This document shows positions 19,904-27,362 of a stretch of DNA of 64,000 nt, in pieces. The notes under the pieces are model-generated. The model was given only the letters and a program-made list of their open reading frames with translations, did no database searches and was not told the DNA's origin. The DNA lies in the NCBI GenBank assembly GCA_019930625.1, contig CP082844.1, forward strand, positions 4,402,001-4,466,000, in the 5' to 3' direction. Source of the stretch: Nocardia asteroides. GTDB lineage: Bacteria > Actinomycetota > Actinomycetes > Mycobacteriales > Mycobacteriaceae. A program made the position numbers and the translations under genes. How positions within the stretch are numbered: the first letter of the stretch is position 1; each line of letters starts with the position of its first letter.

Positions 19904-20686
19904 TCACTGCGCGTGCAGGACCAGGCCCGCGCCGTTGTCGTTGCGCAGGGTCAGCGTGCCGGCGTCCACCGTGGCGTTCGTCCCGCCGTCCAGAGCGTTC
20001 AGGACGGCTTGCTCGACCTCCATCACCTCCGGGGAGCACATCATCTTCGTGGTGGCGATCCGGAAAGTGATCTGCGCACCCGACACCTCGGCGCTGCCGG
20101 TCATCTGGTTGCACCCGGCGGCGCCGGAGACGCTGCCGTCCTCGGCGATGGTGAGCGTCGGCCGCGCTTCGTCGAGGGCGCGCGAGCGGACCTGGCTGTT
20201 GTCGGTGATGAGCGAGGTGACCAGCCAGGACGTGCCCTTGACGGGCTTGTCCGGCTGAGCGACCTTCTTGTCGAGCAAGGTCACCGTGCGGTCGGCACTG
20301 TGCAGGGTCAGGCGCGAGTCGTCGAGCCGCCAGCTGGGCTGAGAGTTCAGCAGGCCGCTGAGCCACTCGTCGGCGCCTCGCCGGTCGTCCTCGCAGGCCA
20401 TCAGCGTGGTGGCCAGGCCGGAGACGTGCAGAACGTGATCGTCGAGAGTTACCGCGCCGGTGAACTTGTTGCATCCCGCGTCGGCCGCCAGCCGCCCCTC
20501 GGTGAAGCTGATCGTCAGCGGCCCGCCGCCGGGAATCGGGGCGCCTTCGACGTTGGTCGAGAGGAAGGTGCGGCCCACCGGAGTCGGCTCGTCGGCGCCG
20601 CGGTCGGGTTCCTGGCCCGAGCAGCCCGCGATCGCGCAGAGAGCGAGCAGGACGACCGGTCCCAGTCGCACGAAGTGTGCCGCCAT
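19904..20686 (-). CDS. Lipoprotein with two META (HslJ-like) domains
   Basis: A 260-residue predicted lipoprotein with lipobox 'AIAGC' at residues 18-22. Two tandem META domains follow, at about residues 37-135 and 145-258. Each has the family's 'AGCN' core ('AADAGCNKFTGAV' and 'GAAGCNQMTGSA') and a following Met-x-Cys ('TTLMACE' and 'TKMMCSPE'). META/HslJ domains are linked to stress or heat resistance in enterobacteria; the duplicated form is common in actinobacterial envelope proteins and its role is not known. ATG start. It is divergent from the EamA gene across 298 bp. Confidence 0.88.
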   Translation of the reverse strand: MAAHFVRLGPVVLLALCAIAGCSGQEPDRGADEPTPVGRTFLSTNVEGAPIPGGGPLTISFTEGRLAADAGCNKFTGAVTLDDHVLHVSGLATTLMACEDDRRGADEWLSGLLNSQPSWRLDDSRLTLHSADRTVTLLDKKVAQPDKPVKGTSWLVTSLITDNSQVRSRALDEARPTLTIAEDGSVSGAAGCNQMTGSAEVSGAQITFRIATTKMMCSPEVMEVEQAVLNALDGGTNATVDAGTLTLRNDNGAGLVLHAQ

Positions 20687-20984
20687 GCGGCGATGCTACC
20701 GGCGATTCGTCCGCTGACCTGGATTGCGCCGGTCGCGACGGCCTGGCGAGGAGCCCCGAGAAGGATCTTCGCGGCGGGAAAACCGAAACTCATGGGATGA
20801 CTCGTCCGGTGTCGTATTAGTATCTGTGCGTGCACCGATGCTTCCCCATCACCCCGCCGCCCGCCTCCTGAGCGAGGTGTAGATATCCAGCGCGCCACCG
20901 TGCGGTGAGCGCGCTCTTTCGGCATCGCTGTGCACCTCGCGTCCGCGACCTCTATCCCTTTTCGTCGCAGGAGCGCGATCTTTC

Positions 20985-21929
20985 ATGTCCTCATCTGTCT
21001 CCACGCCCGCCCGTTCCGGGCTGGTCTACCTCGTCGGCGCCGGAATTCTCTGGGGCACCGGCGGTCTGCTCGGCACGTTGTTGCACCGGGCCACCGGTTT
21101 GGCGCCCGTCTCCGTGGCCACCTGCCGGCTCGCCGTCGGCGGGCTGCTGCTGATGATCCTGCTCGCGGGCACACGGCGGCCATGGCCGCGAAATGCGACG
21201 GCGTGGCGGCGGATCGGCGCCGTCGCCGTGCTCGCGGCGACCTTCCAGGCCGCCTATTTCGGCGCCGTCGCGGCCTCGTCGGTCAGCCTCGCCACGCTGA
21301 TCACCATCGGTACGTCGCCGGTGGTCGTCGCGGTGGTGGAGCACGTCACCGGAAGGCGGGCGGTGGACCGCCGCCGTGCGGCGACGATCGGCATCGCCCT
21401 GTGCGGGCTGGCATTGCTGGTCGGGGTGCCGACCGGAAACACAGGGACGGCCGGGTTGCTGGTCGGCGCGGCCCTCGCTGCGGTGGCCGCGACGGCGTTC
21501 GCGACCGTCACCGTGATCAACGCCGTGCCGGTTCCCGGGCTCGACGCGACGACCACCATCGCCCTCGGATTCACCGGTGGAGCGTTGCTGCTCGCACCCC
21601 TCGCGGCAACGAGCGGGCTGGGATTCGACCCGACGCCGGGCAGCGTCGCGCTGGTTGTTCTGCTGGGCCTGGCGCCGACCGCGGTCGCCTACACGTTGTA
21701 CTTCCGCGGACTGTCGGATTCCGGCCCGGGAATTGCCGCGGTGCTGGCTCTGCTCGAACCGCTTACGGGAGCGACGCTCGCGGCAGTCGTCCTGGGAGAA
21801 CGTCTCACCGCGCCCGGGGTGGCGGGGGCGGCATTGCTCATCGTGGCACTGCTGCTCGCCGCCACACCCGCGCGTCCGGCGGTCCAGGGGCCGGACTCGG
21901 CGGCGGAGCGGCGCCACGCCCGCGACTAA
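20985..21929 (+). CDS. EamA/DMT-family transporter
   Basis: A 314-residue, ten-helix membrane protein made of two repeated EamA halves. The first opens with 'GLVYLVGAGILWGTGGLLGTLL' in part and the second with 'GLLVGAALAAVAATAFATVT'. 'YTLYFRGL' and 'LEPLTGATLAAVVLGERLT' are characteristic late motifs of drug/metabolite exporters of the RhaT/RarD type. The substrate is unknown. ATG 20985 has a GGAG site 10 bases upstream. The MFS gene starts 10 bp after this stop, so the two exporters are likely cotranscribed. Confidence 0.9.
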   Translation: MSSSVSTPARSGLVYLVGAGILWGTGGLLGTLLHRATGLAPVSVATCRLAVGGLLLMILLAGTRRPWPRNATAWRRIGAVAVLAATFQAAYFGAVAASSVSLATLITIGTSPVVVAVVEHVTGRRAVDRRRAATIGIALCGLALLVGVPTGNTGTAGLLVGAALAAVAATAFATVTVINAVPVPGLDATTTIALGFTGGALLLAPLAATSGLGFDPTPGSVALVVLLGLAPTAVAYTLYFRGLSDSGPGIAAVLALLEPLTGATLAAVVLGERLTAPGVAGAALLIVALLLAATPARPAVQGPDSAAERRHARD

Positions 21930-21939
21930 GCTTCGGCGC

Positions 21940-23538
21940 GTGACCACTGCCGCGACGAGCCCGGGTTCCACCTGGGCGCCGCTGCGTTCGCCGGTGTACC
22001 GGGCGCTGTGGGTGGCGCAATTGGTGTCGAATCTCGGTACCTGGATGCAGACCGTCGGCGCGCAGTGGATGATGGTCGACCTGCCCAACGCGGCGGCGCT
22101 GGTGTCGTTCGTGCAGACCGCCATCACGCTTCCGGTGATGCTGCTGGCCATCCCGTCCGGCGTGATCGCCGATCTGGTGGACCGGCGCAGGCTGCTGCTC
22201 GGGGCGCAAACCACGATGGCGCTGCTCGCCACGGTCCTCGCTGTGTCCACGGCGACCGGGCACACCACCCCCGCCGTGCTGCTGACCTTGTTGTTCCTGC
22301 TCGGCTGCGGTCAGGCGCTGACCGCGCCGGCCTGGCAGGCGATCCAGCCGGAACTGGTTTCGCGCGAGCAGATCCCGGCGGCGTCCGCGCTGGGCAGCAT
22401 GAACATCAACCTCGGAAGGGCGGTGGGGCCCGCGCTGGCCGGTGCGCTGGTCTCGCTGTCCGGGCCGACGCTGGTGTTCGCGCTGAACGCGATGTCGTTC
22501 GCCGGGATCGTCGCGGTACTGACGGTCTGGCGCAGGCCGTCGGCCGACCGGCGCTTGCCCACGGAACGTCCGATGGCGGCATTGCAGGCGGGTACCCGGT
22601 TCATCCGGGCGGCGCCCGCGATCCGCCGGGTGCTGCTGCGCTCGATCCTGTTCATCGCGCCCGCCAGCGCGGTGTGGGCGCTGCTGCCGGTGATCGCTCG
22701 CGACCGGCTGGGGTTGTCGTCGTCCGGGTACGGCCTGATGCTCGGCGCCCTGGGCGTCGGCGCGGTGCTCGGCGCCGCGGCGCTGTCCCGGTTGCGGGCG
22801 TGGCTGACCCCGACACAGCGGCTCACCATCGCCGCGACCCTGTTCGGGGTGGCGACGGCGGGTACGGCACTGCTGCGCGTCGTTCCGGTGGTGCTGGTGC
22901 TGCTGGTGTTCGCGGGATTGGCCTGGCTGCTGGCGATGTCCACGATGAACGCGACCATGCAGCTGCTGCTGCCCGCCTGGGTGCGGGCGCGCGGGCTGTC
23001 GGTCTATCTGCTGGTGTTCATGGGCGGCCAGGCGATCGGCTCGCTGGTCTGGGGTCTGGTCGCCGACTCGATCGGCTCGGTGCAGGCGCTGTTGTGGGCC
23101 GCGTCGCTGCTGGCGCTCTGCGCGGTCAGCACCGTGTGGCTGCCCATCCGGAACGACCCCGAGATGCTCGACTTGACTCCCTCGGCGTTCTGGCCGGAAC
23201 CTCAGCTGGCGGTCGAGCCCGATCCCGACGACGGTCCCGTACTGGTCCTGCGCAGCTACGACGTGCCGCCGGAGAGCGTGGAGGAATTCCTCGCCGCCAT
23301 GGCCTTCGTCGGCCGGTCCCGGCAGCGCACCGGTGCGATGGAGTGGCGTCTCTATCGCGATGTCGGGGTGATCGACCGCTACGTGGAGGCGTTCGTGGTG
23401 CGGTCCTGGGCCGAGCACATGCACCAGCACCAGGTCCGGCTCACCGCCCAGGACCAGGTGCGAGAAGAGGCCGTCGCGAAGTTCGGCACCGCAGAGGGGG
23501 AGCAGGTCACCCACCTCGTCGCGGTCGAACGGCGCTAG
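21940..23538 (+). CDS. MFS exporter (MFS_3/EntS-like) with a C-terminal soluble domain
   Basis: A 532-residue transporter. Residues about 1-410 form a 12-helix major facilitator of the enterobactin-exporter-like (DUF894) type, with 'WVAQLVSNLGTWMQTVGAQWMM'-like opening (quoted in part: SNLGTWMQT), 'DLVDRRRLLLGAQ' as the loop 2-3 motif, and 'RAVGPALAGALV'. The last 105 residues are soluble: 'VLVLRSYDVPPESVEEFLAAM' and 'GAMEWRLYRDVGVIDRYVEAF' in part resemble an ABM/ferredoxin-like fold that this family often carries. The substrate is unknown. The start is GTG 21940; the longer frame upstream overlaps the EamA gene and is a shadow. Confidence 0.9.
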   Translation: MTTAATSPGSTWAPLRSPVYRALWVAQLVSNLGTWMQTVGAQWMMVDLPNAAALVSFVQTAITLPVMLLAIPSGVIADLVDRRRLLLGAQTTMALLATVLAVSTATGHTTPAVLLTLLFLLGCGQALTAPAWQAIQPELVSREQIPAASALGSMNINLGRAVGPALAGALVSLSGPTLVFALNAMSFAGIVAVLTVWRRPSADRRLPTERPMAALQAGTRFIRAAPAIRRVLLRSILFIAPASAVWALLPVIARDRLGLSSSGYGLMLGALGVGAVLGAAALSRLRAWLTPTQRLTIAATLFGVATAGTALLRVVPVVLVLLVFAGLAWLLAMSTMNATMQLLLPAWVRARGLSVYLLVFMGGQAIGSLVWGLVADSIGSVQALLWAASLLALCAVSTVWLPIRNDPEMLDLTPSAFWPEPQLAVEPDPDDGPVLVLRSYDVPPESVEEFLAAMAFVGRSRQRTGAMEWRLYRDVGVIDRYVEAFVVRSWAEHMHQHQVRLTAQDQVREEAVAKFGTAEGEQVTHLVAVERR

Positions 23539-23610
23539 GTCGGCACCCGGCGGCGCGGGCCCCGAGTGCCTGATTCGGTGCGATCGCACCGACCGCATAG
23601 ACTGTCCGGC

Positions 23611-23844
23611 ATGCGGATGTTCCTGGATATCCTCCTGATCATCACCAGCGTGCTGCTGGTGCTGCTGGTGCTGCTGCACCGCGCCAAGGGTGGAGGTCTG
23701 TCCAGCCTGTTCGGCGGCGGTGTGCAGTCCAGCCTGTCCGGGTCCACCGTCGTGGAGAAGAACCTCGACCGCGTCACCATCTTCACCGGCGTCATCTGGC
23801 TGATCGCCATCCTCGGCATCGGCCTGGAGATCAAGTTCGCCTGA
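23611..23844 (+). CDS. secG: Preprotein translocase subunit SecG
   Basis: A 77-residue protein with two membrane helices ('ILLIITSVLLVLLVLLHRAKG' in part, and 'VTIFTGVIWLIAILGIGLE' in part) separated by the conserved cytoplasmic loop 'GGGLSSLFGGGVQSSLSGSTVVEKNLDR' (key residues GLSSLFGG). SecG assists SecYE during protein export. Normal length for the family. ATG 23611 begins the first helix; the earlier in-frame start at 23566 adds a basic, non-conserved extension. In mycobacteria it closely follows tpi. Confidence 0.94.
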   Translation: MRMFLDILLIITSVLLVLLVLLHRAKGGGLSSLFGGGVQSSLSGSTVVEKNLDRVTIFTGVIWLIAILGIGLEIKFA

Positions 23845-24121
23845 TTCCGGCGGCCGCCGTCAGCACCGCCACGTCGAGCGCGAGTTCGGCCAGGACGACG
23901 GCGGGACAACTCGACCGAGCCGGCGCATAGCGCCGCGCCCTCACCCCCTGGCGAATGGTGGGTCGGCTGCCGCGCGCGGAAGGTTCGCTCCGTCTTGCGC
24001 GCGTTGCCCTCGGGGCAGGGTCGGCCGACGCGCGCGCGTACCGCTCGCGCCGTACCGGGTGGCGCAAGCGGTGGCCGCACATCGAGGCGCGCCTCGGAAC
24101 CCGAGCGCGCCTCCACCGGAA

Positions 24122-24970
24122 TCAGTCGACGCGCGGAACGCGACCGCCGACGTCGGTGAACCCGTAATACTCGGCGAGATCCGCTACCGGCCAGGGCAAT
24201 CCCGTGCGGGAGCGACGGCCCGCGTCGGTGGCGAGCGCGACGACGGCGCGGCCGGTGAAGCGCGGCGTCTGCGCGTCACCGAGGTCGAAGGTGCCCTCAC
24301 CGGGCAACGTGACCAGACGCCTGCCGGTGGCGTCGGCCGGAACCAATTGCAGCAGTTCGGTGTCGACGATGCCGGGCCAGAGCGAGACCACGGTCACTTC
24401 GGTGCCCGCGAGGTTGTGCGCCATGTCGGCGGTGAGCCGGTCCAGAGCGGATTTCGCGACGCCGTACACCGCGTTGTGCATGTATCGGCGTGCCCCTGGC
24501 GAGGAGATGTTGACGATCAACCCGCCCGACTCGATCAACAGCGGCGCCGCGAAAACGCTCGCCACGTAATGCGATCGGACCCCCACGTCGAACGACTCAT
24601 CCCATGCCGCCGGCGGCACCTCCCAGAACGGCTTGCCCAGCCAGCGGGCGGCGGCGGGCGAGTTGTAGACGTTGTTCACCAGGACGTCCAACCTACCGTG
24701 CTCGTCACGGATCAGCTCGAACAGCCGCTGCACCGCGTCGTCGTCGCGGTGATCGCACACGAACGGGATGCCGACTCCGCCCGCGGCATCGATTTCCGAG
24801 GCAGTGGCGTGTACGGTGCCGGGTAGCCGTCCCTGTGTCGCCGAGCGTCCGGTGACGAGCACCGTGGCGCCCGCCGCACCCAGCTCCAGCGCGATCCCCT
24901 TGCCGATGCCGCGGCTGGCGCCGGTGACCACCGCGACCTTGCCTTCGAGCCTTTCCGGTATTCCGTTCAC
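24122..24970 (-). CDS. Short-chain dehydrogenase/reductase (DHRS1-like)
   Basis: A 282-residue SDR. The NAD(P)-binding motif is 'VVTGASRGIGKGIALELG', and Arg in 'VLVTGRSA' suggests NADPH. 'LDVLVNNVYNSP' replaces the usual NNAG. The catalytic Ser is in 'VNISSPGARRYMHNAVYGVAKSA' (given in part: ISSPG), and Tyr and Lys are in 'YGVAKSA'. The C-terminal half with 'SLWPGIVDTELL' matches the DHRS1 subgroup. The substrate is unknown. It lies divergent from the alpha/beta hydrolase gene, with 54 bp between starts. Confidence 0.88.
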   Translation of the reverse strand: MNGIPERLEGKVAVVTGASRGIGKGIALELGAAGATVLVTGRSATQGRLPGTVHATASEIDAAGGVGIPFVCDHRDDDAVQRLFELIRDEHGRLDVLVNNVYNSPAAARWLGKPFWEVPPAAWDESFDVGVRSHYVASVFAAPLLIESGGLIVNISSPGARRYMHNAVYGVAKSALDRLTADMAHNLAGTEVTVVSLWPGIVDTELLQLVPADATGRRLVTLPGEGTFDLGDAQTPRFTGRAVVALATDAGRRSRTGLPWPVADLAEYYGFTDVGGRVPRVD

Positions 24971-25024
24971 GGAATCGGAACATTACCGTGAAGCGATAAC
25001 GTGTTCTAGGTTTTGGAGGTCCGA

Positions 25025-26014
25025 GTGGAGCTGACTCATCGGTTCGTGACGACCGACGGTATCCGTATGCACGTCGCCGAGCAGGGCGAGGGGCAGCCGG
25101 TGGTCTTCTGTCACGGGTTTCCGCACACCTGGTACATCTGGCACCGGCAGCTTCCCGCGATCGCCGCGGCCGGCTACCGCGCCCTGGCGCCGGACCTGCG
25201 CGGCTACGGGCGGACCGACGTCCCTGCCGACCTCGAGGCCTACACCAATCGCGCGGTGTGCGGCGACCTGCTCGCGCTGCTCGATGACATCGGCGCCGAA
25301 CGGGCGGTGTTCGTCGGCCTGGATTTCGGCGCGGCGCTGGTGTGGGAACTGGCGTTGCGCGCGCCGGAGCGGGTGCGCGGCGTCATCGTCCTGAACAATC
25401 CGTTCGCGCCACGTCCGCCGCGTGCTCCGTCACAGCTGTGGGCGAAGGCCGCGGCGCGGCACTTCTTGCACCTGCACTACTTCCAAACTCCGGGCGTAGC
25501 CGACGCGGAACTCGGCGCGCGGCCCCGGGATTTCCTGGCCCGCGTGTACTACGCGCTCAGCGCCGACTATCACTACCTGGACACCTGGCGTTTCCCGGCC
25601 GAGGGCACCGGCTACCTCGACGTGCTGCCGGAGGCGCCCGCACTGCCCTGGCAGTGGCTCGGCACGAACGAGTTGGACGTACTGGCAGCGGATTTCGAGC
25701 GCACCGGGTTCACCGGCGGATTGAACTGGTATCGCAGCCTGGACCGCAACTGGGAGCTCACCGCCGAGTACGCGGACGCGAAAGTCACTGTGCCCGCGTA
25801 TTTCCTGTACGGCGACCGCGACCCGGACATGGAAGGCTTCAGCGGACGTGACCCGCTGGCCACCCTGCGCGAGCACGTCGTCGATCTGCGCGCGGTGACC
25901 GAGATCGCCGGAGCGGGCCACCTCGTCCAGCTGGAGCGAACCGAGCAGGTGAACGCGTTGCTCACCGCTCATCTCGGCCACCTTGCCGCGCATCCCGCCG
26001 AGCTCCCGGCCTGA
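25025..26014 (+). CDS. Alpha/beta hydrolase, epoxide-hydrolase/dehalogenase-like
   Basis: A 329-residue alpha/beta hydrolase. The oxyanion motif is 'VVFCHGFPHTWYIWHRQ'. The nucleophile elbow reads 'FVGLDFGAALVWELA': an Asp sits at the nucleophile position where esterases have Ser, as in epoxide hydrolases and haloalkane dehalogenases. 'FLYGDRDPD' supplies the acid and 'GAGHLVQLE' the catalytic His. The Asp nucleophile and 'DLRGYGRTD' favour an epoxide hydrolase. GTG 25025 is chosen because GGAGG at 25015-25019 lies just upstream. Confidence 0.86.
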   Translation: MELTHRFVTTDGIRMHVAEQGEGQPVVFCHGFPHTWYIWHRQLPAIAAAGYRALAPDLRGYGRTDVPADLEAYTNRAVCGDLLALLDDIGAERAVFVGLDFGAALVWELALRAPERVRGVIVLNNPFAPRPPRAPSQLWAKAAARHFLHLHYFQTPGVADAELGARPRDFLARVYYALSADYHYLDTWRFPAEGTGYLDVLPEAPALPWQWLGTNELDVLAADFERTGFTGGLNWYRSLDRNWELTAEYADAKVTVPAYFLYGDRDPDMEGFSGRDPLATLREHVVDLRAVTEIAGAGHLVQLERTEQVNALLTAHLGHLAAHPAELPA

Positions 26015-26075
26015 AGCGAATCGCCTTCGGTCCCAGTGGCGTTCGTTGTCGGTGGGCACCGCTAATGTTCGGTGA

Positions 26076-26678
26076 ATGAGTTATAGCCTGAGCATCTACG
26101 TCGTCGAACTGGACAGGGTCAAGGGCGCCATCGGGTCCGGGGACGAGAAGCTCCGGCGCATGATCGGCGGCCGGTTCAAAGCCCAGCTGACCCACGACGA
26201 CGACTGGTTCGCCGACGAGATCGCCGGCGGCGCGCCCACCCGCTACGAGGCCGTGCGCGCCGTCATCGACGGCGGCCCGTTCGACCCGGCCTACGGTTTC
26301 CAGTACGGCTACGCCTACCAGACGATCTGCCAGTTCTACGGCCGCTTCGCCGACAACCGCTATTTCTCGGCGTTCCGTGGTCGCTGGCTCGACCACATCG
26401 ACGACGGGCTCGCCACGCTCGGCATCAAAGCGGTCAGCGTCCGCGCGTTCATGTACCACTCGCTGCCGCCTTCGCTGCCGCAACCGGACGAACTGCCCGG
26501 CTACGGCGAATGGACGCCCGAGCAGTGCGCGGAGGCGCTCGTGCAGTGGGAATCGACCACGCCACCGCAACGCGAAGAGGTTGATCACGAGGTCCTCGCC
26601 GCCATCGAGTCCTGCATCGAGTGGATCCGGGAGGCGCAGGCGCGCCCCGGCTGGGGGATCGCCGGGTTCTTCTACTGA
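26076..26678 (+). CDS. Hypothetical protein (DUF7691-like)
   Basis: A 200-residue acidic protein with no membrane segment. It has a regular structure of aromatic-rich helices: 'PFDPAYGFQYGYAYQTICQFYG' in part, 'FSAFRGRWLDHIDDGLA', and a late 'CIEWIREAQARPGWGIAGFFY' in part. It resembles a family of actinobacterial proteins of unknown function that I recall as DUF7691, and I am not certain of that number. ATG 26076 follows a short leader. It converges on the SRPBCC-like gene across 155 bp. Confidence 0.65.
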   Translation: MSYSLSIYVVELDRVKGAIGSGDEKLRRMIGGRFKAQLTHDDDWFADEIAGGAPTRYEAVRAVIDGGPFDPAYGFQYGYAYQTICQFYGRFADNRYFSAFRGRWLDHIDDGLATLGIKAVSVRAFMYHSLPPSLPQPDELPGYGEWTPEQCAEALVQWESTTPPQREEVDHEVLAAIESCIEWIREAQARPGWGIAGFFY

Positions 26679-26833
26679 GCCGCCGGGTCAGCGCATGCCG
26701 CCATGGCTTCAACTCATGCGGTGCGCATGCCGGGGGAACTGCCTGGCGGATCGAGTTCGTCCAGCGGCGTCGAGCGCACTCCGGGAGGCCGCTCGGCTCG
26801 CGATCGGGTGCAGTCCCGCGGAAGGCGCGAGGC

Positions 26834-27313
26834 CTAGCGGTATTCCTCGGCCAGCTTCGGGTAGTCCGACCACCGCGGCAGCGGCTCGAAGTCGAGATAG
26901 GCGGTGAGACGGTCGAGCAGGTACTGCCAGCGGGGGCCGATCGCCCCGGCATCGGCGGGGCAGACGTGGCGGCGGGTCAGTTCGACGGTGGTGACCACGC
27001 CGACCTGGCTCATCCGGACTTCGAGCAGACAGCCGTCGATGTGCACGACCAGTTCGTGCGGCGCTTGACAGTGGTCGACCCGCACCGCGACCGGGCCGGG
27101 AACAGGACCGTCGAACAAGTCGATGGTGAGGTTCCCGTTGCCGCCGGAGACGGCGCCGAGCCAGCGCGCGAGCTGGCCGCGCTCGGTGGCCGCCGACCAA
27201 ACGTCGAGCACAGGCTTGTGGAAGGAACGCAGGTAATGCAAGAGCACCAGGTCCCCGTCGGCCGTGTGCTCGTGCTCCGGTCGCACCTCGCCGAGCATGG
27301 ACATCGTGGTCAT
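26834..27313 (-). CDS. SRPBCC/START-like domain protein
   Basis: About 159 residues with the order of an SRPBCC (Bet v1/START) domain: 'LHYLRSFHKPVLDVWSAATERGQLARWLGA' at the N-terminus (key element VWSAATERGQLARWL) and a C-terminal helix 'WQYLLDRLTAYLDFEPLP'. Such proteins bind hydrophobic ligands in a helix-grip cavity, and many are of the AHSA1 type. ATG 27313 has an AAAGG site eight bases upstream; GTG 27346 would add 11 residues. It lies downstream of the fused E1 gene by about 50 bp (16 bp for the longer form) on the same strand, so cotranscription is likely. Confidence 0.75.
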   Translation of the reverse strand: MTTMSMLGEVRPEHEHTADGDLVLLHYLRSFHKPVLDVWSAATERGQLARWLGAVSGGNGNLTIDLFDGPVPGPVAVRVDHCQAPHELVVHIDGCLLEVRMSQVGVVTTVELTRRHVCPADAGAIGPRWQYLLDRLTAYLDFEPLPRWSDYPKLAEEYR

Positions 27314-27362
27314 CGCCATGTCCTTTCCGCTGCTGGTCACCGTCACCCTGACTGTATGTCCA